Assembly: GCA_018389105.1 (NCBI GenBank)
Contig: JACATO010001434.1
Span: 35,001-99,000 of the forward strand
Length of the DNA stretch: 64,000 nt
Direction of reading: 5' to 3'
Origin: Nautilus pompilius
Lineage: Eukaryota > Mollusca > Cephalopoda > Nautilida > Nautilidae
The translations under genes were made by a program, and so were the position numbers. Shown piece by piece: positions 46,600-57,960 of the stretch. A model generated the notes under the pieces. The model was not told the origin of the DNA. It worked only from the letters and a program-made list of their open reading frames with translations, and did no database searches. The number at the start of each line of letters is the position of its first letter. Positions within the stretch are counted from its first letter, which is position 1.

Positions 46600-49500
46600 A
46601 GAGTGAAGATGCGAAAGAATAAATAAATGAGAGAGGGACTATAAAAAGAAAAGAAAAAACGATTTCTGGCGGATTAAAGACTTTCTTTCTTTGTTAGATA
46701 TAAGACAGACTGACAGAAGACTAGTAGTTCTCTCTCTCTCTCTCTCGCTGGTGTCTCGCCGGGCTGCTGTCAGAAGTTTGTGTTTCCTTCTCTCCCTAAA
46801 ATATTGCCACCTTTCATGGCTTTAATGTTATTCCAAGAGGTTGAATGAAAACAACATACATCCGCCACCCCACCCAGGCATATTCGACGTCTCAAGAAGC
46901 AGAGCGACCAGAACAGAATTGGAAGATATCCCGAATGCACTAATTTTTCGTCTTTACGTTTTGGAATTCTGTTTCTCAGTCAAACCCCCCCCCAACCCGT
47001 CGATCATAAACCAACCAAACAGTTGACTTTACTTACTCGTATCCTGGCTAACAGAAGGAACAGAAAGAATACGGATCTGACAACGCCACCCCAGCCAATC
47101 TCTTTTTCCCAAGTTGGCTGTGTCGTGGAATATGTCAAAAATTAACTGAATGCGCCCTTCATCTTAAGGACCTGTGTCCCCACTGTTGTTTGCACCATAA
47201 TTTATTTTAAACGTGTTAAACCGACCAGACAAAAGCACCCATGACGCCGATATGCAAAACAGCAAGAAAATGTCTACAGTGGGCTAACAAATATTGTACA
47301 ACCATCACCGAAAATTTTCCTAAAGGATAACGATTATTTAAATCATTTAAACCAAACAAATGATTGAGCCTTTCAATTTTTCGAAATCTCTTAGCATTAC
47401 CGAATTAGTATTCATTTTTGCAATCTGCTAATTGGTTTATATTAATTTTTCAGTTGGAATTCTACTATTAATTTTATTTTAATTGTATTGGTTAACTTGA
47501 TAACAACGATTTAAGTATGTAACGATATTTGAATTGCTCGCGTCTTAATCTGATTTCATCTCGGTTGCTGAGCAAAAAGTGTGTCGATCTAGAGCCTTGA
47601 TTGAAGTCGTCTTGTCCTTCCTCAAGTTACGTCATTTTTTAAAAGAAAGTTTGTAGTTTTTCTAAATGCAATAACTATTCTTGAGCCAACACGTTTCTTC
47701 TGCAGGAAACCGATCGGCATCTGGACGTTAACTAGCGAGAATACCACCATTCTTTGTCCAGTTTCTAATGTCAACTAACTGCGCTTGTATAGATCTAAAA
47801 AAAAATACATTTAGTCTTTGCTTTGCTTCCACAGTAACTGTTTTCAGATTTTACTTATTCCACCGTATTCGTTTGCGAACGGTTTTTGTCTGCGACTTCG
47901 AAGGGCGACAACTCGTTTTGATTTCTGCTAATTCCAGCAGGTTTTGTACCAACGCTTATCGAGTGATTGCGGAAATGGGTCAGTTGACATCTCTTAAAGG
48001 CCGGTATAACGTTTTGAACTCCGGATATTGGCGACTTTCGAAAACACCTTTAGTTCGGATGGGGAAGAACACGGGTGAGAAAATAATTTACGTGTATTTA
48101 TTTAAACGATGGAAAAAGAAAAAAAAAAATCAGGTGGTCACGGGCCTTTTCGCGTACTTTTCTGTGGAAGTTCCATAAAATCACGTGACCTTGTTGAACC
48201 ATGATGACTCACTATATCCAAAGACTTCTAGAGACAGTCTCGCTTCAATGAACACTGTTACCACGTTAAGCTAGATGTGCCTAATAGAACAAAAAAAAAA
48301 GTAAATAAACTTTTAAAATGTCCTGATAGGATGCACAGTATTTTATGCAGTATACTGTTGTGAATAGATCTCATGAGAAATGTGTATGCGCTCGCTATTT
48401 TGTATCATGTGAATGAGTTCAAAGAAATTTCAGTAAATTTAAACTGCAAACACTTTCCCCAAACATGTAGGAGCGGCGAAATAGCTCTCCTGTAAAGAAA
48501 ACCACAAACAACTTCCGTGAACGTCATAGGTAACGTTAGCACTGAAACTAAATATAAATTAATGGTGGTACACGATAAAGCCGGATTAACTGAACGCGAT
48601 AGCACATTCCCCCACCCCCACCAACAAATCCATTCATGTCTTAGTTAGGTCTCCTTACGTTTCCCACATCTCCAAAGCGTCAGAACGTGTAGTTTACCCA
48701 GACGCTGTGTGCTAGCATAGAGCACGAACATCTGAATTCGAGTAGATATTTCAGAACGATTTCTGACGTACGCGACGACGTCCAAAGTAAATACGTTGCA
48801 TATGACGTCATATATTTTGTGAGCAGGTGCTCTAGATAAACTCGATGGAAAGCATCAAAGCAAATGCATTCATTGCACAATAACTTTTGATTTAAAAAAT
48901 TTCTTTTTTTTTGTTTTAAAACAAAAACAAACATTCTGCATTACGAATTTTTGTTCTCTTAAAAATTTTGTAGAATTTTGCCAAATTTTATCGACGAATT
49001 AAAAAAAAAAACGAAAAAAACAATAAATTTTTTTTGGATACCTCAACGAAAGAGCCGGGCAGAACTAACTAACCAACTACTGAATCGAGCAACAACAGCA
49101 ACAACAGCAACAACAAAGAAAGGAAAAATAAAAATCCACAATAGCAGTTGATAAGTATCATTGGTTTCAGTTTTTTTGTTTTGTCTTTAATTCCACCGAT
49201 GGCGATAGTGGTAATAACCGAAGTTAAATACGAAAAACGAAGCTTGTCGTGGCACCAAGCCGGAGAACAACAAAACCCGACAGCCGCGTGAATGCGCAGT
49301 TGTACGAAATGCGCAACATTTAACAAAAGAACACAAACAATCAAACAAGAAAGAAAGAAAATTGATTTTGATAGGTAAGCAAAAAAAACCAATTAATTGT
49401 TTTTAAATCTTATAAAAAAAGAATTCTTTTTACGTTAGACCCTTACACCGAGTACTTGCTTCTTCTTTTTCTTTCTTTTTTTTTCCTGAAAACTTTAACT

Positions 49501-51200
49501 AAAATCAGCTCTTTCCTAGTCCAAGCAGGAGTCCGGACAAGGCTTCTAATGTTAAAACCCAGACTTAAACAGGAACTTCTCTAATTCGTATCCATAGTCG
49601 CTTCTCCCGCCCCCACTTTTTTTTTAAAACTGGAAAAAGGATGTTAAGTTCTGAACTAGCAGAATTTATTAATATTATATATAGCGAATTTAAAAAAAAA
49701 AACAAACTATTTACTGAAGTAATTTATTAAATTTTCAATAAGTTTCTGAGACTGCGCTCTAGTTAATGTCTGCCAAAGAAACAGCTGAGAGAGAGAGAGA
49801 GCTGGGCTGCCATTGAGGATGCGTTGATTTCCCTTTGTATATTTCTCCCTGACGAGACCTATGACACGCAGGTTTGAAAATTTATAACAATTGAGCTGTC
49901 GGTGTCGCGATGTCCTCCTCCTTGTTTTGTTTCTTCTTCTCTTTTTGCCGCTTAAGAAATCAATCAATCATTTTTAGAACATCAGAAGACGCAGCGTGGT
50001 CCCCTTTTAAACTCTGAGCGCATAACCGTTTTGTCTGTGTACCACCAGATGATGGGAGAGTGGTTGGGGTGGTGTGGGGAGGGAGGGAGGAAGGCACGTG
50101 CTTGTTTGTCTCTTTAAAAATTTTTCCTATTGAGATAAACAAACAAACAAACGGAAAAAAAAAAATAAAAATATCAAAGGGAATTTCCGTCTCGGAGAGA
50201 AGGAGAAAAATCAACATACTGCGGACGTTATAGAGAAGATTATCAGTCTTGAACAGACAGGCGATTGATTCACTCCCCACGTGGATGTGTGAAATAAGTG
50301 ACAGAGTGAAATGAACAACAACAACGGAGAACAATAGATAATAATCCAAAGCCCTAAAAAAGAAACGAAAATGTAAAAATGTGGATTAGAGACAGCGGAA
50401 GAAAACAGAAAAGGATATTGAATTAACTGTTTTTTTTTTTTTAAATTATCTAAGAAACCCGAACAGAAACAGTACGTTTTACATTATAAAGAGAACAAAA
50501 GAAAACCAACAAATGTCTGTTGTCAATAGACTTGATAAGTAAATTATTAACAATACGTTTTTCATAAAATAAAATGCATTGGACCCATTTGATTTTTAAA
50601 TAAAGACTTAAAAGATAAAGAAAAGAAACGAACTTAGACAACAGGACGGCTTATATTAAGTTTTTTTTAAAAAAAAAAAATGCTAATACACAATTAAATA
50701 AGCGATAAACTGGTCGCCGCATCTAATTCGTCTAAAGTCTTTACCGTGTGTGATTCCTGTCCGTTCCCTATTGCGAAGTCCATGCAGGCGTCTTTAGAGA
50801 ACAGTTTTCCACTTAACAAGAAATCAATCCAAGCAGCTTTTCTCCTATTACGGTAGATCGCACCTCGTTGTCTTAATATCTCTTTGACGTTTTACAAAGA
50901 AGATGGCAATAAAATTAATAAACACGCACCTGGCGTGGCATGGTGGTACTTACTTACTCAGCTCGTCTGCTCAGTTTAAGTTATTGTTTAACTGAGCGGT
51001 CGGTCACCAGGCCAAAACAAAAGAGCGAAAGTAAACGTATTTTATTTCTTTAATTTTAATTTCTGCGATAGATTTCAGTGAAAGTCGCACAAAAGAAAAA
51101 GGAAGTTTACTATAAAGAAGCACTGAAAAAAAAAGATAAATAACAGACTTCTTTCATAAATCCCAAAAGAGTTCGAACCCCAGATGTAGCCAAACTTTTA

Positions 51201-51237
<37 letters not shown>

Positions 51238-52310
51238 CTTTGTTGTGGGTATCTATTGATAGCTCGGCTCTTTCTCTCACTTTGACGTAACTATGAGTTA
51301 GATTAGCAAATACATTTTATTATAATATTCATAGACTTTGTTTTGAAAGGTTCCACGAGGTCCCCTCCCTTAATGACTACGGCAAACAGCTTAGAACTGG
51401 TCGGGGATGGGGGTCTTCTATCACAGATAACCATTCCCTTTTATCCACGCTAACTCTACACCGACACCATCTATTGTTGTTACTACTTTCTGTTTCTGCT
51501 AGTCTCGTGATTGTTCGCATATCCACCCCACCCTGTTTTTAATATCTTGTATATGCCGACATACCGTACTGATTCTATTCTATTATTCTTCCTTTTTTTA
51601 GTGTAATAATATTTCTATTTAATACCTTATATATATATATTTACCTGTGTGAGGGGATATGCTTTTTACTTGAATTCACCTGTGTTTCTTCTTCGCTTTA
51701 TTTATGCCTAATGCAAACACCCCGATTGCATCTGTATATCATAGAAACAGAGCTAGAAATTTTTTTTGCAGTTTACTTAAGTAGGAAAAAGAGAGAATAA
51801 CATAGTGGTAGACATCTGACTGAAAGAAACTTGAGGATTTTAGAAAGTACCTCGCACAGTTCACTGAACGATCATGAGAGAGAGTTAAGATGAAAGTAGA
51901 CTAGAATGAACGCTACGGACGGACAGCCTCTCGTCGAAGAATCACATTTTAACAATTCCAGGCCCTCGAATCTCACCTGAGGTCGTCATATTGCGAAAAT
52001 AGGTGAGCAGGCTGCGTTCCGGATTAGGGGTGGGGTTGCTGTGGCAATGGATGATGTGAACTGTATCCTTACGTCTTACATGAACTTTAGCCACAAGGCT
52101 GTAGATCTTTTATGGATAACAGTACAACGGAAAATCTACTTAACACCGAGGCAAAATCCTGAAGTGTCACAACAGTCTTACCTATTTATACAAATATCAT
52201 CTATATATATAACAACAAATACCTTTAGGTTAAGCGTTCACAAAAATTCATATATTTTTTCCAAAGAGGTAAAGAATCACTGTTGAAATATTAAACAGCA
52301 TCAATTAGTA
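46600..52310. other. Intron sequence with no supported gene
   Basis: AT-rich unique sequence with many poly-A/poly-T runs, an ATT microsatellite at 51199-51237 and a short TA run near 51631. Small ORFs here are low complexity or unrecognised. I see no conserved exon between here and the 5' coding exon. Confidence 0.6.
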
Positions 52311-52314
52311 AGTT

Positions 52315-52360
52315 TTATTATTATTATTATTATTTATTATTTATTATTATTATTATTTCG
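52315..52360 (+). repeat. (ATT)n microsatellite
   Basis: Imperfect ATT units with TATTTATT interruptions, about 350 bp inside the giant intron from the 5' exon donor. Confidence 0.9.
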
Positions 52361-52710
52361 CAAAAATGCCATTTAAAGATTGCATATATATTAAAAACCA
52401 TGTGTACGAAGAAGTAGTAATTATAAAAGAGTTAAAATTAAGGTATAAATGCTTGATTAATATCAGGTGTATACCCTAAAATATTATCAAGCGAATGCAC
52501 GCAGAGTTATGAGGGCCGATTAAAAATAGGTGTGTACAGGGTATTCGTTTAATTCCGTGTATCTTGCAAACGCTTTTCTGTGTCCTTAGATTTTAAAAAG
52601 TATAAGGCTAAAAAAGGGACAATACATCCAGCTCGGGCTCGTTTTCGCTGTTATTATTCATCGATGGAGTGAAGAATAAAATTAAGAGAGAAAGCGTGTT
52701 GAGTACTCAC

Positions 52711-53577
52711 CTGCGCATCTCATGCCAGGTTGTAAAGACAAGTTTCCGTAGGCATTCCATGGGGTGAGTTCTGGGGTCATGTAGGTAGGGTAAGGACTCA
52801 GTCCACTGTGGCGGGGCAGGGGCGTGGTAAAACTGGCGTCAGATCGTGCTGTCTGGGTGGTGATTGGCGAGCTAGGGGTAGGAGCAAAAGCAAAGCGGGG
52901 CGACACAGACGGGTGCGAGGTACTGGTGGAGTAGGAGATGTCCGAAGGCATCGTCCACATGGCTGGACTGTCGGGGCTCGGCACTCCCTGCCCGGCCCCA
53001 TTGCTCACGTACTGCATGGGGATCATGGCCCGGGTGGTGGGAACGTACACAGGGCTGCTGTTCGCGTGGATGAAGGAATTCGATGGCGCCTCGTAGGTAG
53101 CCGTTGGGGTGCTCATCTGCATGGCGGACATGGGGGACTGAAACATGACGGCAGGTGGCGGTTTGGGGGCTGTTACGGGAGGAGGAACCCCACCGACGGG
53201 GGACGCGTTCACGTGGTCCAAATGGCTGAGAAAAACCTCGACGTCCTCTGACGGGAAGAGCTGATTGTTCTCCTGAAAGTTCAAAGACAGACCCGGCTGC
53301 ATGCCCCGGTTGGGTACCTGGTACACGGTGGGGATACCGTCCACAGGCTCCAGATGAGGAGGGTACGAGGAAGGGGGTCCGCCTCGGATGCAGCTCGAAG
53401 ATTTATCCAACGCTTCTTGTTTGATAGCAACAAACGGCGAAGAATTACTCCAGGACGAATCAGCTGTTGCCATTAAACTCCATAGGCTTCGCTGCAGCGT
53501 TTGGTGGTCGAGATTCTGCTCTGCGCTGATCGCCGGAAGCGGCCCCAGATCACTCAGATCCGCACTGGTTCGTACCC
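52711..53577 (-). CDS. GATA4/5/6-type transcription factor, 5' coding exon (N-terminal activation region)
   Basis: This exon encodes the N-terminal, fingerless part of a GATA transcription factor. It begins after a strong acceptor (pyrimidine tract then TTTCAG, exon base 53577) and ends at GCAG/GTGAGT (last base 52711). It has 2 nt, then 288 codons, then 1 nt, so it leaves in phase 1 and joins the finger exon at 7093 to form an Asp codon. Counting from the in-frame ATG at 53473, residues 1-254 are rich in Ser, Pro and Thr. The key identifier is SSPVYVPT at 139-146, preceded by YEAP and an F-x-H motif. This block is characteristic of the N-terminal activation domain of vertebrate GATA4/5/6. 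IKQE at 17-20 fits the sumoylation consensus. The frame is open upstream of the ATG to the acceptor (34 more codons), so translation may begin in an earlier exon that I cannot identify. The family reading is strong; the start is uncertain. Confidence 0.9.
53460..53483 (-). other. Short upstream ORF overlapping the candidate GATA start codon
   Basis: On the minus strand an out-of-frame ATG at 53483 (CCTATGG, with G at +4) lies 10 nt before the in-frame ATG at 53473. It opens a 7-codon ORF that stops (TGA) at 53462-53460, after the main ATG. If the 5' UTR reaches this exon, it would compete with or tune initiation. If the true start lies in an upstream coding exon, it is irrelevant. Confidence 0.4.
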
Positions 53578-53639
53578 CTGAAACGAAACAGACACTCGAA
53601 TCACAATCCCGTGACGTCATCTCACCTCCCGACAACAAC

Positions 53640-55074
53640 AACAACAACAACAACTAGAGGCGCTGGATTTTTTTTTTTTAAAGGGGGTCCGTCCCGAGAC
53701 ACGTGCGCGGTCTTTTGACTGGCGAAGCTTAGGAAACCGATGATTCCCAGGGAATTACCAACCGAAGTTATCCCCCCCTCCCTCCCTTTTCTCCTCACTC
53801 CCACACCTCCTACACTAACTAGCTCATCATCATCTCTCTGCCCGTCTTCCTGCCTCTTTGAGGCCGCTACGCGAGATCGGTCGTTCGCGAAATGAAAACA
53901 ACTTAGTCTCCTGACAAAAACAATAAAGCCAGCATCTCGCATTATCATCCCAGGTTGTGAAGCCAACACTCAGAGCCATTTCAAACTAATAATAATAATA
54001 ATAATAAGCCTTATTTGCATATGGAAATGAAGTCTGTTGTCCGCAGCCCTTACTATCTGAACATCAGAAAGTGCGTTCTTAATTATATTTCACGAACCCT
54101 AACCATGCTAACTGTAGTACAACAAGAGCAATCTAATGCCCCCCTCTAGATTTAGATGGCTTTACCTTAATCCCTCACCTCCTCCTATCAGATTTAGAAT
54201 TAAAGTAGAAAGTAGATATTTCCAAATTCTCAAATCCTCAAAATACGATTATAATACTCTTCATTCGCCAGCGAAATATATAGACACATTCAGTACTTTC
54301 CTAGATATATAAGATACGTGAAGACTGATAAAAGGATTAAATCGTATTGGTTATTTATATAACAACAATAACGATATAAATAACCAGTTATATATATAAT
54401 TATTACGGACAACAGTTAATAAAACTTTCATCATTTTCATGATTATATATATTCTTTTTTATTTAACCTCTACACTAACCTAGTATTACTATAATATGTA
54501 CCACGACAAAGTGCCTAATGTGTAACTAAACGCCCAGATCTGATTTATTTCGGCTACAATGAAAATCCTACAGAACAGCAGCAGCTATTTAAGATGAGCA
54601 GGAGAAAAGTGGAGTCCAGTTGTTTTTGAAGTCTTATTATCTACAAACTAAAACAGAACGCGTAATGTATGAAGATAGCAATATTTTGTTATAAAATAAA
54701 ATATACATCATCAGGGAAACAAAGTCAGGGAAGGTAAAAGTGGCTGGAAGTAAGATATGCACTGCGGGGAGTGGAGTAGACTGTTCAATTCTAGAAAACC
54801 GTCTGGAAATCGGAAACTTTCTTTTCAAAATAAGGTAAAAAGCGGTGAAAATTCCCCTTTTCTTTTAAAAAAAAAGAGGATTGAAAATAAGATCTTTAAA
54901 CTCAGACTGCTGTACCTAACGGGACAATAGGTTAAAAGAGTGCAGTTTTAAAAGTCCTAAAGCAAGAAGGTAAAAAAAATACCTGCAATTCGGACCTATT
55001 TTAAGGTACTACAACAGCCTGTAATTGAAATCAGCACGTAATACTGTTTAATTCCTTAGGCGCAACAACAGATC

Positions 55075-55115
<41 letters not shown>

Positions 55116-55340
55116 TGTGTATAATAGCAGCATTTCCTCAGATCGGTGGATAACTTGATAGAAGATCTGGCTGCGGAGTTGTCCCACCAAACAGAATGGT
55201 GGGAAGGTGACTGAGCTAAATACGACTTAAGATTTCCGCTCGAGGACGAAACCAAGCAAAAAGTCTAACTTATGAAATGGAAAATCTACAGGAAAATATA
55301 ATCCTATTGTTTATCGCTGAAGCGAGAACGGTCGCCTCCC
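53640..55340. other. Sequence upstream of the 5' coding exon, no gene seen
   Basis: Contains AAC and AAT runs (53634-53654, 53988-54007), AT-rich unique sequence, a 12-bp perfect hairpin (54349-54385) and a TA/TG run (55074-55114). It is probably intron between an upstream exon and the exon at 53577. No coding exon with the required phase is recognisable. Confidence 0.55.
54349..54385. other. Perfect 12-bp inverted repeat (hairpin)
   Basis: GGTTATTTATAT (54349-54360) and ATATAAATAACC (54374-54385) are exact reverse complements separated by 13 nt. It is AT-rich, and no transposon ends are recognised around it. Confidence 0.6.
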
Positions 55341-55358
55341 CCCCAACCGGGTGAAGGG

Positions 55359-55650
55359 TGGGGGGGGGGGGGGGAGAAGCACAGAGAGAAAAGAGAGAGA
55401 GATGGGAGGGAGGGAGAGATGGGAGGGGGAGAGAGGGAGAGAGAGAGAGAGATATGGGAGGGAGGGAGAGAGAGAGCGAGGAGAGATGGGAGGGAGGTGG
55501 AGAGAGAGAGATTGGAGGGAGGGAAAGAGAGAGAGAGAGAGAGAGAGAGATGGGAGGGAGCGGGAGAGAGAGAGAAAGATGGGAGGGGGGAGAGAGGGAG
55601 ATAGAGAGAGAGATGGGAGGGAGGGGGAGAGAGAGAGAGAGAGAGACAGA
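55359..55650 (+). repeat. Poly-G run followed by GA/GGGA minisatellite
   Basis: Fifteen Gs (55360-55374) precede about 270 bp of GAGAGATGGGAGGGAGGG-type units, at least eight with ATGGGAGGG. The plus strand is almost pure purine, so triplex or quadruplex structures are possible. All overlapping ORFs on both strands are low-complexity artefacts. Confidence 0.93.
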
Positions 55651-55899
55651 TAAGAGACCGACAAGTTTCTTTCCTTTTCCAACTCGGGTCGGAAGAGAGG
55701 AAAAAAAGAAAAGGCACAAAACAGACGAGTGAAGTGGACGAATAAGAAGTACAACAAATACAAGCGACTAACCGGTTGCTGTTAGTTCGGCGTCCGTACC
55801 GACAGCCCAACCATACTGGCCTTCTTGTCCGCTGAGCTAATATCGTGCGGTTTTAGGGAGACCCGAGTTATCTAAAATTAAAAAAAAAAAAATCAAACA

Positions 55900-56620
55900 G
55901 ATCGATAACAAAAGAGTTAAAAACAGCGAGAGGCCGAGATCGGAAGGGACGACGAGAGCCCCTTCCTCCCCCACTTACTGAGATCGGACGTCCAGCTCCA
56001 CTAGCTCTCGGGGCGTATTTTGCACGCAAGTCTTTCGATAAGATTTTTGCATAACCAGAACAGAGAACCGACTGACGAGCGGGAGGAGGAGGAGGAGGAG
56101 GAGGGAAAAAACCGTCGTCGCAGACGGTTAACTGCACCTCGGAAGGGTCAATCAACGGTGGGCGAGCGGCTTCGGGCCCAATCGAGTTTCAAGTGCGCGC
56201 GGGCGACGACTCTCGCGAGTGACCAGCGGGCCCCGGTAAGGAAGACGGGAGAAAAGGGGCGGGCGGACAGTTTCGGCAAGGCCCGACCCTCGGACCCTCC
56301 CCCCCTCTCCTTCGGCTTTTACGTCAGAAAATACGCCCGACCCACGAGGAATTTTAAAAAAAAAGTTTTTTTTTTTTTTTTCTTCTACCCCCCCCCCCCC
56401 CCCCCGGGAACACGCGCCGCCGCCGCCGCCGACTTAGCGACGACGACGGATGGGGATCGAGGAGGGAGGGGGTCTGGAATTCCGGCGCAAAAGCGCTCGC
56501 TTGAGCTCGCCAACCTGCCACCCCCCCTCGCCGCGCAGCAGTCGCGCTAGTGGTACGATCCGACTCGACGATGATACGATGTATAACTTTATCAAATCTT
56601 AACGACTCCCCGGATTGGTC
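55900..56620 (-). promoter_or_regulatory. CpG-rich tract, candidate promoter / first exon region of the GATA gene
   Basis: This is the most CpG-dense stretch upstream of the 5' coding exon, with GGCGAGCGGC-, CGCGCGGGCGACG- and CGCCGCCGCCG-like segments, a GGAGGA run (56081-56103) and an 18-C run (56388-56405). On the minus strand a good donor (CGATCTCA/GTAAGTGG, last base 55979) could end a first exon. In the phase needed for exon 53577 the upstream frame has a stop eight codons back, so such an exon would be non-coding. This is inference from composition plus one splice motif. Confidence 0.3.
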
Positions 56621-57001
56621 ACAAAAAAAAAAGGGGGTTGGGGGGGGGTTACTTCTTACAGCGGGGGATCACTTTCAACGACCAAGCGGCATTTACTTCT
56701 TTCTCGTTTCTGTTTTTTGGAGGAGAGAAAGAGAGAGACGTTCGAAACAATGGCGGAGCGCCCGCGAACACGTGTCGCGAGCGGACACCCCCTCCCTCCG
56801 CGAGGTTGACCATTGCTCTGACACGTGGACAAAGGCGGTCGTTAGCGAAAACAAAAGGCCGGGTAAACAACATTTCTGAAATGTAACATCAGGGGTTAAA
56901 GTTCAGCGACTGGCGTTTGTGAGTCACGACGGAGAGAATTAATACCTCGCGAGCCCTGAAGAGAAATCAACAACTTTAGACATTTCGTTTCGTCGTCGTC
57001 G

Positions 57002-57528
57002 TCTCTCTGTTCTCCTTCTTCTCTGTGTGTGTGTGTGTGTGTGTCTCTGTCTCTTGTGTGTGTCTCGGTCGTCTCTCTCTGCTCTCGGTGTGTGTGTGTG
57101 TGTGTGTGTGTGTGTTGTCTGTCTCGCTCTCTCTCTCTCTCTCGCTCTCTCTGTGTGTGTCTGTCTCTCTCTCTCTCTCTCTGTGTGTGTTGTGTCTGTC
57201 TGTCTCTCTCTCTCTCTCTCTGTGTGTGTCTGTGTCTCTCTCTCTCTCTCTCTCTCGTGTGTGTGTGTGTGTGTGTGTCTCTCTCTCTCTCTCTTTGTGT
57301 GTGTGTGTGTGTGTCTCTGTCTCTCTCTCTGTGTGGTGTGGGTGTCTCTGTCTCTCTCTCTGTGTGTGTGTGTCTCTGTCTCTCGTGTCTGTGTGTGTTG
57401 TGTGTGTCTGTCTGTCTCTCTCTCTCTCTGTGTTGTGGTGGTGTCTCTGTCTCTCTCTCTCTTGTCTGTGTGTGTCTCTGTCTCCTCCTCCTCTCTCTCT
57501 CTCTCTGTGGTGTGTGTGTGTGTCTCTG

Positions 57529-57560
<32 letters not shown>

Positions 57561-57960
57561 GGTTGTGTGTGTCTCTGCTCTCTCTCTCTGTGTGTTGTGT
57601 GTGTCTTGTCTGTCTGTCTCTCTCTCTCTCTTTCTCTGTGTTGTGTGTCTCTGTCGTCTGTGTGGTGTGTGTGTCTCTCTGTTTGGTGTGTGTCTCTCTC
57701 TCTCTCTCTGTGTGTGTGTCTCTCTCTCTCTCTCTCTCGTCTGTGTGTGTCTGTCTCTGTCTCTCTCTCTCTCTGTGTGTGTGTCTCTGTCTCTCTCTCT
57801 CTCTGTTGGTGTGTGCTCTGTCTCTCCTGTGTGTGTGTCTCTGTCTCTCTGTGTGTGTGGTCTCTCTCTCTCTCTCTGTTCCTCTCTCTCTCTCTCTTTC
57901 TCTCTCGCCCTCCCTTGTGTCCCCCTCTTTGTCTGCTGTCTCTCTCTTTTCCTACTCTCG
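57002..57960 (+). repeat. Nearly 1 kb of compound (TG)n/(TC)n repeat
   Basis: Blocks of TGTGTGTG alternate with TCTCTCTC, joined by TGTCTCTGTCTC linkers, for about 950 bp with only small interruptions. The plus strand is almost purely T, C and G. ORFs of 316-374 codons open in five frames only because the repeat rarely forms stops; they encode Cys/Val/Leu/Ser or Arg/Glu/Thr/His repeats and are not genes. Confidence 0.97.

Larger units (their letters stand above)
7094..52710 (-). other. Giant first visible intron of the GATA gene (45,617 bp)
   Basis: Bounded by GTGAGTACT at 52710 and CATTTCAG at 7094. The two exons join in phase 1 to give a continuous frame ([18 protein letters not shown]), so no intervening exon is required. 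I found no other coding exon of this gene or of a nested host gene inside it. Its contents are listed separately: GA microsatellites, minisatellite arrays, a hAT element, a Tc1-like relic and SINEs. The intervals 8.0-12.5, 14.4-17.2, 30.4-42.3 and 46.6-52.3 kb are mainly unique AT-rich sequence with short simple repeats. Confidence 0.85.

Noticed and set aside
47768..48178. 136-codon plus-strand ORF
   Set aside because: No recognisable domain, AT-rich flanks, no splice or promoter evidence.
55270..55810. Ser/Leu/Pro-rich and Arg/Glu/Gly-rich ORFs
   Set aside because: Artefacts of the GGGA/GA minisatellite; open in all frames because the repeat lacks stop codons.
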